Assembly: GCA_023388835.1 (NCBI GenBank)
Contig: JAEWFK010000002.1
Coordinates: 1-19,633 of the forward strand
DNA: 19,633 nucleotides
Direction: 5' to 3'
DNA from: Pseudomonadota bacterium
Lineage (GTDB): Bacteria > Pseudomonadota > Gammaproteobacteria > Burkholderiales > Burkholderiaceae_B
The notes under the pieces were generated by a model. That model made no database searches, was not told the origin of the DNA, and saw only the letters and a program-made list of their open reading frames with translations. Of the stretch, positions 13,388 through 19,633 are shown one piece after another (position 1 is the first letter of the stretch; every line of letters starts with the position of its first letter). Position numbers and translations under genes: made by a program.

Positions 13388-13425
13388 CGCCTTGGAAATT
13401 GCGCTGCGCGAGGCCCTGTCATCTT

Positions 13426-14331
13426 TCATGCCGACCCGTAGTCCTTCAGACTCAGGGTCGTCATCCAGTCCACAAAGGTACTCACGGCCTTGACGTTGCT
13501 GCGGGCCTTGCGCACACAGAGAAAATAGCCCTGCCGTGACAGTTCAGGAGTCTTGAGCGGCTCGACGAGGATATGCTCGCGCAGCGTGTCCGCCACCAGG
13601 CAACGCGGCACCAGAGCCACGCCAAATCCCAGCTTTGCTGCCGCGATGATCAAATCGTATTGTCCGAAACGCGGCCCAAGGTGGGCCGTGCCCGTCGGAA
13701 GCTTGCGGGCCTGGAACCACTGAACCCAAGCGTGCGGCACATTGAAATGTTGCAGCAGGGTCGCATCGCGATATCTTCCCGCTTCCTCCAGGCCCCATTG
13801 GTCGGCATATTCACGTGTGCAGACCACGGCCTGTTCGCGGCCGATCAGATAATGGGCCACCGCCCCGGGCCACTCTCCTTCGCCAAACTGTATGGCGACA
13901 TCCAGGTGTTCGCTTTCAGCAAAGTTGTGGTGGTGTTCGTAAGGCACGAAGTGCACGCGTATCGACGGATGCCGCCGGTAGAAATCCGTCAACAGCGGCA
14001 GCAGCATGTGGCTCGCCAACGTAGGCGGCACCGAAATGTTGACGTTCTGCTTCTGCCCCCGCCCTGAGGCGATATGCGCGCTCGCATCAACGAGGATCCG
14101 CAGCGCATCCTGTGTCTGCTCCAGGTAGTAAGCGCCTGCATCAGTCAGGACAAGGCGATTGTTCTGACGCATGAACAGCGGGGTGCCCAGATAGGTTTCC
14201 AGGCTCGCGACCTGACGGCTTACGGCGCCCTGCGTGACAAACAGCTCGGTCGCCGCCTTGGTGAAGCTCGAATGCCGGGCCGACGCCTCGAACGCCTGCA
14301 GTTCTGTAATGGAGGGGCAGATTTTTTTCAT
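13426..14331 (-). CDS. LysR-family regulator (GcvA-like), divergent from the amidohydrolase/ABC operon
   Basis: This 301-residue LysR-type regulator of the GcvA-like group begins MKKICPSITELQAFEASARH. It has the helix-turn-helix SSFTKAATELFVTQGAVSRQVASLE, the group's typical 'AVSRQ' recognition helix. The effector domain begins near VNISVPPTLASHMLLPLL. The start at 14331 matches the conserved N-terminus of the group; the in-frame ATG at 14361 would add ten unconserved residues. It is divergently transcribed from the amidohydrolase gene, with 145 bp between them holding a T-N11-A element. It probably controls the amidohydrolase and Liv-type transporter genes. Its 3' end lies 38 bp from the convergent peroxidase-related gene. 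Confidence 0.88.
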   Translation of the reverse strand: MKKICPSITELQAFEASARHSSFTKAATELFVTQGAVSRQVASLETYLGTPLFMRQNNRLVLTDAGAYYLEQTQDALRILVDASAHIASGRGQKQNVNISVPPTLASHMLLPLLTDFYRRHPSIRVHFVPYEHHHNFAESEHLDVAIQFGEGEWPGAVAHYLIGREQAVVCTREYADQWGLEEAGRYRDATLLQHFNVPHAWVQWFQARKLPTGTAHLGPRFGQYDLIIAAAKLGFGVALVPRCLVADTLREHILVEPLKTPELSRQGYFLCVRKARSNVKAVSTFVDWMTTLSLKDYGSA

Positions 14332-14356
14332 TGTCTCGCCTATGCGGCCCTCGGCA

Positions 14357-14378
14357 TGCAATCACCTCATGCATGCAT
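14357..14378. promoter_or_regulatory. T-N11-A element and ATGCATGCAT palindrome, candidate LysR site
   Basis: The 13-bp stretch 14357-14369 starts with T and ends with A. Its flanks are symmetric (ATG ... CAT at 14356-14370). It runs directly into the perfect palindrome ATGCATGCAT (14369-14378). It sits about 15-35 bp upstream of the candidate -35 for the amidohydrolase gene and close to the lysR start codon, so one regulator could control both directions. The symmetry is visible; binding is inferred. Confidence 0.3.
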
Positions 14379-14391
14379 CAGTTTTTATCGT

Positions 14392-14420
14392 TTGCCGCTG
14401 CTGCTGCGGTTTCTTATGCT
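14392..14420 (+). promoter_or_regulatory. Candidate sigma-70 promoter of the amidohydrolase/ABC operon
   Basis: TTGCCG (14392-14397) and TATGCT (14415-14420) are spaced by exactly 17 bp, each matching four of six consensus positions. Transcription would start near 14427, about 50 nt before the ATG at 14477. AGGAGG at 14459-14464 lies between them. Confidence 0.4.
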
Positions 14421-14476
14421 AAATGTAACTGGTTCCAGTTTCGCCCTGTGTCGACTATAGGAGGCAAGCCCAGATC

Positions 14477-15724
14477 ATGGACGTCCCAACGATCTCAAGA
14501 ACGGTATTCAAGAATTGCACCATCCTCAATCCGGAGTCCGCGACGCTGGAAGAGAACAAGACCCTCGTCGTCGAGGGCGGCCGCATCCAGTCCGTGAGCG
14601 ATGATAGCGCAGCACCAGCCGACGCAATCGATGCGTCGGGCCTGACCGTCATGCCGGGCATGATTGATTGTCATGTCCACGTGATCGCCTCGGACATGAA
14701 CCTGGGCCGCAACGCCCTGATGCCCAATGTGCTTGTGGCCTTTCGCGCCATTCCGATTCTGCGTGGAATGATCGACCGCGGCTTCACGACGGTGCGCGAT
14801 GCCGGCGGAGCCGACTATTCGCTGGCGCAAGCCACCGAGACCGGCCTGGTCACCGGCCCACGCATCTTCCCATCCGGCCGGGCGCTATCCCAGACCGGCG
14901 GGCATGGCGACTTCCGGGCACGCAGCGACTTCATCGAGCCTTGCGCCTGTTCTCAGAAAATCGGCTCCATCGCCCGCGTGGTCGACGGCGTCGATAACGT
15001 GCGACTGGCAGTTCGCGAAGAAATCCAGAAAGGCGCCACCCAGATCAAGATCATGGCATCCGGCGGCGTGGCCTCGCCAAACGACCCCATCCATTTTCTG
15101 GGCTATTCGGAAGACGAGATCATTGCCATCGTCGAAGAGGCCAACAATGCCGCCACTTACGTGATGGCCCATGCCTATACCCCGCAGGCCATTCAGCGCG
15201 CCGTGAAATGCGGCGTCCGGACCATCGAGCATGGCAACCTGCTGGACGAAGAAACCGCCAATATCATGGTCGAGCACGGTGCCTTTCTCGTGCCCACTAC
15301 GGTGACCTACGATGCCCTGGTCAATGATGGCCCCCGCTACGGCTTTCCAGCGGAACTGATGCCCAAGATCGAAGGCGTGCGCAGCGCCGGTTTGAAAGCG
15401 CTCGTCATTGCTCACGAGGCTGGTGTCGAGATGGCCTTCGGCTCTGATCTGCTGGGGAAGACTCACGATCAACAGGCCAACGAATTGAAGATACGTGCCG
15501 ACATCCTGGGTAATGCCGAAGCGATACGTTCGGCGACCACCACGGCGGCCAAGGTCCTGCAGCACGAGGGTCTGCTCGGCGTCATCAAGGAAGGCGCTTA
15601 TGCCGACCTGCTTTTCATAGAAGGGAATCCTCTGGAAGACATCAGCGCCTTGCTGAATCAAGGCAACAGAATCAAGGCCGTCATGAAGAACGGTGAATGG
15701 GTGAAGAACGAGTTGACGCCCTGA
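14477..15724 (+). CDS. Metal-dependent amidohydrolase (imidazolonepropionase/Xaa-Pro dipeptidase-like)
   Basis: The 415-residue protein has the amidohydrolase-superfamily TIM-barrel. Expected binuclear-metal ligands are all present: H66 and H68 (MIDCHVHV), the bridging carbamylated lysine K191 (QIKIMASGG), H232 (MAHAY), H252 (IEHGN) and the catalytic aspartate D324 (FGSDLL). The sequence around these sites (TTVRDAGG, KIMASGGVASP) fits the group annotated as imidazolonepropionase-like or Xaa-Pro dipeptidase-like, whose studied members cleave N-acyl amino acids or dipeptides with C-terminal Pro, Lys or Arg. There is no signal peptide, so it is cytoplasmic. AGGAGG lies 12 nt upstream of the ATG, a slightly long spacing. 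It heads an operon with a Liv-type ABC importer, so it probably hydrolyses the imported compound. The exact substrate is unknown. Confidence 0.85.
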   Translation: MDVPTISRTVFKNCTILNPESATLEENKTLVVEGGRIQSVSDDSAAPADAIDASGLTVMPGMIDCHVHVIASDMNLGRNALMPNVLVAFRAIPILRGMIDRGFTTVRDAGGADYSLAQATETGLVTGPRIFPSGRALSQTGGHGDFRARSDFIEPCACSQKIGSIARVVDGVDNVRLAVREEIQKGATQIKIMASGGVASPNDPIHFLGYSEDEIIAIVEEANNAATYVMAHAYTPQAIQRAVKCGVRTIEHGNLLDEETANIMVEHGAFLVPTTVTYDALVNDGPRYGFPAELMPKIEGVRSAGLKALVIAHEAGVEMAFGSDLLGKTHDQQANELKIRADILGNAEAIRSATTTAAKVLQHEGLLGVIKEGAYADLLFIEGNPLEDISALLNQGNRIKAVMKNGEWVKNELTP

Positions 15725-15778
15725 CGGCTGTCGCAGCCCCTGCAAGCAGCACCCGAACCATCCACAAAGGAGAAGGAC

Positions 15779-17005
15779 ATGAGAAGGAATCGTCGTCATA
15801 TGCTGGCCGCTGCCGGCGCCCTGGCATCGTTGTTGGCCCTGCCCCTGGCAACCCACGCGCAATCGCGGAACGAGCTGTTGGTCGGCACGATGGCGCCCGT
15901 CACCGGCGCAGGCGCGCCCTATGGGGGCAACATGCTCAAGGCCATGGAAATCGGCGCGAAAGAAGTGAACGATGCCGGCGGCATGGCCGGCCGGTCGCTG
16001 CGCCTGATTTCAGAAGACTCGCAGACTCAGCCGCAAGCTGCGGTGCTTGCCGCCAAGAAGCTCATCGAGATCAACAAGGTGCAGGCAATTCTTGGCACCT
16101 GGGCATCCGGCGTGTCTCTGGCCGTCGTGCCTTTGACTGACGCGGCCAACCTCATCCAAATGAACGTCTCGGGCGCGCCCGCACTCTCGACGCTGGACGA
16201 AAAGGATCTGGTATGGCGATTCCAGGCCACCAACGACCGCTTCGGCCGCGCGTTTGCGGCGATCGCCGAAAAGAACGGCTACAAGCGTCCGGCCACCATG
16301 GCTTTCAATAACGCATCGGGTCGCGGCAACACCGACGGTTTCATCAAGGCGTGGGAAGCAAAAGGCGGCAAGGTGCTGGCCAACGTGGTCTACGAGCCCA
16401 ATCGAAGCAGCTACCGTTCAGAGCTTCAGCAGGTTCTGGCCACCAACCCCGACGTCATCGTGATGGGTTCCTACCTCCCCGACACCACCATCATCCTGCG
16501 TGAATGGTACCAATCGGGCGCTGAGAACGCGTGGATCATCCCCGGCTGGGCCGCCAACCCCGAGCTCGTACAGGCCCTGGGCAAAGAGGCGACCGACGGC
16601 GTCATTGCGGTCGATACAGTATCGAACACCAACGCCGAAAGCTACAAAGACTTGAGCGACCGCTATCGGGAAGCAACCGGCGAAGAGCTGGCCGACAACG
16701 TCTACGCTGCCATGACCTACGACATGGTGATCAGCTTGGCGCTCGCTGCCCATAAGGCAGGCGCCGACGCCACCCCCCAACAGATCAGCGACCAGATTCG
16801 CGCGGTTTCCAACCCCGAGGGCGAAAAAGTCTATTCCTATGCGCAGGGCAAGAAGCTGCTCGACGAAGGCAAGGACATCAACTACGAAGGCGCATCCAGC
16901 CGACTGGACTTCGACGAATATGGCGACTCCAATCCCGACTTCGGCGTCTATGTGATCAAGGACGGCAAGTTCGACCGCGTCGATACGATTTCCCTCGATA
17001 AATAA
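15779..17005 (+). CDS. Branched-chain-amino-acid-type ABC transporter substrate-binding protein
   Basis: The 408-residue precursor has an N-terminal signal (MRRNRRHMLAAAGALASLLALPL...THA), with likely cleavage after A27. The pair of arginines before the hydrophobic stretch is weakly Tat-like. The mature part has the type I periplasmic binding fold of LivK-like proteins: LLVGTMAPVTGAGAPYGGNMLKAMEIGAKEVN, then LISEDSQTQPQAAVLAAKKLI and ILGTWASGVSLAVVPL. AAAGGAGAAGG precedes the ATG at 15779, 54 bp after the amidohydrolase stop. The permease and ATPase genes follow in the same direction. LivK-family proteins take up branched-chain amino acids, amides, urea or aromatic acids. The linked amidohydrolase suggests an amide- or peptide-like ligand (inference). 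Confidence 0.9.
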   Translation: MRRNRRHMLAAAGALASLLALPLATHAQSRNELLVGTMAPVTGAGAPYGGNMLKAMEIGAKEVNDAGGMAGRSLRLISEDSQTQPQAAVLAAKKLIEINKVQAILGTWASGVSLAVVPLTDAANLIQMNVSGAPALSTLDEKDLVWRFQATNDRFGRAFAAIAEKNGYKRPATMAFNNASGRGNTDGFIKAWEAKGGKVLANVVYEPNRSSYRSELQQVLATNPDVIVMGSYLPDTTIILREWYQSGAENAWIIPGWAANPELVQALGKEATDGVIAVDTVSNTNAESYKDLSDRYREATGEELADNVYAAMTYDMVISLALAAHKAGADATPQQISDQIRAVSNPEGEKVYSYAQGKKLLDEGKDINYEGASSRLDFDEYGDSNPDFGVYVIKDGKFDRVDTISLDK

Positions 17006-17030
17006 ACCCGACCGGGAGCCACGCCACACC

Positions 17031-17906
17031 ATGTCCAGCATCTATTTCATCAATCTGATCATCAATGGTCTCATCGAAGGGATGGTCATCGCCCTGCCCG
17101 CCTTGGCTTTGACCCTGGTGCTGGACATCTCCAAGTTCCCCAATGTCACGGTGGGCGACACCATGTCAGTGGGGGCATATGCTGCGCTGGCCTTCCAGTC
17201 AGTCGGTGTTCCCTACTTCTTCCTTTCGGTCGGGGGCGCCATGTTGGCGTGCATGGTGCTGAGCCTGGCCACTTACTACTTCGTTTTCCGCAAGCTCACC
17301 CGGGCGCCCATGGTGGTGAATCTGCTGGCCTCCGTGGGCTTGGCCTTCATGATGCGCAGTGTGCTGCAGCTGAACGTTTCCAGCCAGCCGCAGACCTATG
17401 ATTTCCCACTGGTCAGGGCGTGGAACTTCGGCGGAATCCGGATTCTTCCAACCGATCTGTGGGTGCTGCTGACAACCATCGTCACTCTGCTCATCGTCTT
17501 TGCCATCTTCCGCTACACCGATCTCGGCCGCCGCCTGCGCGCAATCGCCGACAATCCCGAACTTGCCCGCGCAAGCGCCATACGGCCGCGGTACCCGACA
17601 CTCTTTCTGTGGTGCCTGTTCGGTGCGCTCTCCGCACTGGGCGGTGTGCTGATCGCTTCCAAGAGCGTGCTGCTGCCGGAATTCGGCTGGGAATTCATCA
17701 TCCCGGCCTTCTCGGCGGTCATACTCGGCGGTATCGGCAACCCGGTGGGGGCGGTGCTCGGCGCGGTCATCATGGGTATTGCGCAGGAGCTTTCCATTGC
17801 GTTTGTCGGTCCGAGCTACAAGATCACCATCGCCTTCGCAGTCATGATCGCCGTCCTGCTCGTGCGGCCCGCCGGCCTGCTCGGCACACCTGAAAAAGCC
17901 CGCTGA
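17031..17906 (+). CDS. LivH-type ABC transporter permease
   Basis: The 291-residue integral membrane protein is the LivH-type subunit. Several hydrophobic segments are evident (NLIINGLIEGMVIALPALALTLV at the N-terminus, and strongly hydrophobic stretches through VLLTTIVTLLIVFAIF to the end). The cytoplasmic coupling loop FRYTDLGRRLRAIADNPELARASAI contains the family's 'G--lRA-a-n---A---Gi' pattern. The conserved end WEFIIPAFSAVILGGIGNPVGAVLGAVIMGIAQ also matches the family. GGGAG lies upstream of the ATG. It is the first permease after the binding-protein gene (25 bp gap), and the second permease starts 13 bp after its stop. The two would form the heterodimeric channel. Confidence 0.9.
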   Translation: MSSIYFINLIINGLIEGMVIALPALALTLVLDISKFPNVTVGDTMSVGAYAALAFQSVGVPYFFLSVGGAMLACMVLSLATYYFVFRKLTRAPMVVNLLASVGLAFMMRSVLQLNVSSQPQTYDFPLVRAWNFGGIRILPTDLWVLLTTIVTLLIVFAIFRYTDLGRRLRAIADNPELARASAIRPRYPTLFLWCLFGALSALGGVLIASKSVLLPEFGWEFIIPAFSAVILGGIGNPVGAVLGAVIMGIAQELSIAFVGPSYKITIAFAVMIAVLLVRPAGLLGTPEKAR

Positions 17907-17919
17907 AGAGAGAGCCTTC

Positions 17920-18801
17920 ATGGACGCCTATCTCATCTCGATCTGCATCATTGCAGGAATTTACGCCCTGCTCGCCATCGGCCTCAATATCCAGTACGGA
18001 GAAACGGGGCTCATCAACTTCGGACACGTGGCCTACTTCGCCATCGGGGCCTATGCGTCGGCCATCCTCGCGAGCAAAGGCGTACCCGTCGGTCTGGCCA
18101 TCGTGGCGGCAGGGCTCATCAGCGCGCTTGGCGCCATCCCGATCGGCTTGGCTGCTCTTCGGTTGAAGGAAGATTACTTCGCCATCGTCACGCTGGGCTT
18201 CGCGGAGGCAGTTCGCATCTTCATCCAGCAGGAAGACTGGCTGACGAACGGCGTGCAAGGCATCGCATCGATCTCACCGCTGATCAGCAGTACGACCGCG
18301 CCCGGGTTCCAGAACCACGTCTTCACGGTGGTGATCGTCGCCGTCGTAGTATGCGCCATGATCGCCGTGGCGCTGCTGCAGAAAAGCACTTTCGGCCGCG
18401 TCCTGAGAGCGATCCGCGAGAATGAGGTCGCAGTGGTCGCGCTGGGTAAACGCACAGCAGTATTCAAAGTGAAGGTTCTGATGTTCGGCTCCTTCCTGGC
18501 GGGTATGGCCGGCGCGTTCTATGCGCATTTCATCAGCTTCATCTCTCCCGAGCAGTTCATTGCACTCGTCACATTCTATGTGTGGATGTCTATCATCCTG
18601 GGCGGCGTGGGCAGCATGAAGGGCGCACTTTTCGGCAGTCTGGCCCTTGTGCTCCTGCTGGAGGGCTCGCGCTTCATCGGCGACTTCCTTCCTGGCGTCT
18701 CCGACGTGCAGATTGCCCATCTGCGCTTGGGGATAGTGGGACTCGTGCTGGTCGTGTTCAGTCTGTATCGGCCCCAAGGTATCTTCGGCAAATTGGACTG
18801 A
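17920..18801 (+). CDS. LivM-type ABC transporter permease
   Basis: The 293-residue integral membrane protein is the LivM-type partner of the preceding permease. It opens with hydrophobic ISICIIAGIYALLAIGLNI, followed by the family motif GETGLINFGHVAYFAIGAYASAIL. The coupling loop is STFGRVLRAIRENEVAVVALGKRT, and the typical late segment is WMSIILGGVGSMKGALFGSLALVLL. GAGAGAG precedes the ATG at 17920. It is tightly spaced with its neighbours: 13 bp after the LivH-type gene and 9 bp before the ATPase gene. This supports one transcript from the amidohydrolase gene onward. Confidence 0.9.
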   Translation: MDAYLISICIIAGIYALLAIGLNIQYGETGLINFGHVAYFAIGAYASAILASKGVPVGLAIVAAGLISALGAIPIGLAALRLKEDYFAIVTLGFAEAVRIFIQQEDWLTNGVQGIASISPLISSTTAPGFQNHVFTVVIVAVVVCAMIAVALLQKSTFGRVLRAIRENEVAVVALGKRTAVFKVKVLMFGSFLAGMAGAFYAHFISFISPEQFIALVTFYVWMSIILGGVGSMKGALFGSLALVLLLEGSRFIGDFLPGVSDVQIAHLRLGIVGLVLVVFSLYRPQGIFGKLD

Positions 18802-18810
18802 GGGAAAAAC

Positions 18811-19566
18811 ATGCTGCAAGTCGAGAACGTCTCCGTAAAGTACGGCTCCTTCATGGCGGTGGATCAGGCAAGCTTGGACATCGCGGCCGGCGAGACGGTG
18901 GGCCTGGCGGGCACCAACGGCGCCGGCAAGACCACGCTATTCGCCGCCATCGCCGGGCAGCTGCCCGCCGCGATGGGCAGCATTCGCTACAGGGGAAAAG
19001 AAATTCTGGGACAGCCTTCGTATACCCGTGCCGGGCTGGGTTTGAGCCGCACATTTCAGGTCCCCCGGGAATTCGGAAAACTCACCGTGCTTGAAAATCT
19101 GCTGGTGGCGGCGCCCGACCCGCGCGAAGAAAACATGCTGACGGCCTGGCTGGGGCGCAAGCGCATGCAAACCACGACACAGCGCCGGACCGAGCAGGCC
19201 GACACCGTACTGGAGACGCTGGGCATCCTGCATGTACGGGACATTCTGGCGTCCCAGCTATCCGGCGGCCAGAAGAAGCTGCTTGAGCTGGCGCGCGTGC
19301 TGATGCAGAAGCCTTCCCTGATCTTGCTGGACGAGCCCTTTGCCGGCGTGAACCCGGTGCGCATCGGTGAAATGATGGACATCTTCCGGAAACTGAAGGA
19401 CGAGGGCATCGCCTTGCTGATTGTCGAACATCATCTTCAAGCGCTGCAGGAGCTCTGTTCAAGGCTGTATGTAATGGACCAGGGCCGCATCATCGCCCAG
19501 GGCGACCCCGTCGACGTCCTTAAATCCAAAACAGTTCAAGATGCCTACATGGGCGGTGTGATATGA
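18811..19566 (+). CDS. LivG-type ABC transporter ATPase
   Basis: This 251-residue ATP-binding subunit powers the importer. Motifs are complete: Walker A GTNGAGKT (34-41), the Q-loop region FQVP (82-85), the signature LSGGQKK (150-156), Walker B LILLDEP (170-176) and the H-loop EHHLQ (206-210). The family's C-terminal tail is short, ending DPVDVLKSKTVQDAYMGGVI; the YMGG ending is typical of LivG. The start at 18811 follows GAGGGAAAAAC. The stop overlaps the next ATPase start in an ATGA. Confidence 0.92.
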   Translation: MLQVENVSVKYGSFMAVDQASLDIAAGETVGLAGTNGAGKTTLFAAIAGQLPAAMGSIRYRGKEILGQPSYTRAGLGLSRTFQVPREFGKLTVLENLLVAAPDPREENMLTAWLGRKRMQTTTQRRTEQADTVLETLGILHVRDILASQLSGGQKKLLELARVLMQKPSLILLDEPFAGVNPVRIGEMMDIFRKLKDEGIALLIVEHHLQALQELCSRLYVMDQGRIIAQGDPVDVLKSKTVQDAYMGGVI

Positions 19567-19633
19567 CCGAAGTGCTCAGGACAAAAGACCTCGCCGGCGG
19601 CTACACCGATGTGAACATCATTCACGGCATCGA
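19563..19633 (+). CDS. LivF-type ABC transporter ATPase, N-terminal fragment cut by window edge
   Basis: Only the first 23 codons are present. The peptide MTEVLRTKDLAGGYTDVNII ends just before the Walker A loop would start; the 'L--GYG---ilhgi' pattern is the usual opening of LivF. The start overlaps the LivG-type stop (ATGA), so the two ATPases are translationally coupled. It completes the expected five-component Liv importer. Whether the gene is intact beyond the edge cannot be seen. Confidence 0.75.
   Translation, partial: MTEVLRTKDLAGGYTDVNIIHGI

Noticed and set aside
15726..15738. GGCTG-TCG-CAGCC hairpin after the amidohydrolase stop
   Set aside because: It has a short stem with a 3-nt loop and no T-run, followed closely by co-oriented transporter genes. 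It is not a credible terminator.
14885..15862. A 325-codon minus-strand frame opposite the amidohydrolase
   Set aside because: The amidohydrolase frame has all metal ligands in order; the antisense frame has no family features.
1..19633. CRISPR arrays, tRNA/rRNA genes, insertion sequences, toxin-antitoxin or phage-defence genes
   Set aside because: I looked for tandem repeats with spacers, cloverleaf-like segments, transposase-like translations and defence-type domains, and saw none. The window is metabolic and transport genes with their regulators.

Overview
The window looks like part of a chromosome of a betaproteobacterium, most likely Burkholderiales/Alcaligenaceae (Bordetella, Achromobacter, Advenella or a relative). 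The evidence is high-GC coding sequence, a Bug/TctC-type periplasmic binding protein, many LysR regulators and class III CoA-transferases, and short AGGAGA-type ribosome sites. Coding density is high: no gene-free stretch exceeds 300 bp. I see no rRNA, tRNA, CRISPR array, insertion sequence or phage gene.

Layout, left to right. (1) 1-1910, + strand: the tail of a PxpC/KipA-like biotin-dependent carboxyltransferase, then a biotin carboxylase fused to a biotin carrier domain. Together they resemble a split urea-carboxylase-type enzyme. (2) 1936-7199: a LysR regulator (-) divergent from a class III CoA-transferase, an acyl-CoA-dehydrogenase-fold protein with the active-site hallmarks of 3-sulfinopropionyl-CoA desulfinase, a thiol dioxygenase of the 3-mercaptopropionate type, and a Bug-type binding protein. 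This reads as a complete route 3-mercaptopropionate -> 3-sulfinopropionate -> 3-sulfinopropionyl-CoA -> propionyl-CoA + sulfite, with uptake and regulator. (3) 7158-10844, - strand: a tightly overlapping operon of two CoA-transferase family I-like subunits, a second class III CoA-transferase and a LysR gene. The family I-like pair lacks the usual catalytic Glu, so its reaction is unclear. (4) 11067-13387, + strand: an AcuR-like TetR repressor, an AcuI-like acrylyl-CoA reductase and an AhpD-fold peroxidase-related protein. (5) 13426-19633: a LysR gene (-) divergent from a metal-dependent amidohydrolase and a branched-chain-amino-acid-type ABC importer (binding protein, two permeases, ATPase, and the start of the second ATPase, cut by the window edge).

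How it fits together: modules 2 and 4 both end at propionyl-CoA from three-carbon substrates (3-mercaptopropionate/3-sulfinopropionate and acrylate). Both substrates can arise from dimethylsulfoniopropionate and related organosulfur compounds. Their proximity suggests a C3 organosulfur/acrylate catabolic island, and the unassigned CoA-transferase-like operon between them may feed it. This grouping is inference. The individual family assignments rest on recognisable motifs, without database searches.

Regulatory structure is visible. TTCAA/TTGAA inverted repeats lie in the lysR/CoA-transferase gap and again upstream of the Bug protein, suggesting one regulator for both transcripts. A T-N11-A palindrome lies upstream of the minus-strand operon, and a TetR-like AGAC-N5-GTCT site lies just before acuR. 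A strong two-part hairpin follows the dioxygenase gene.
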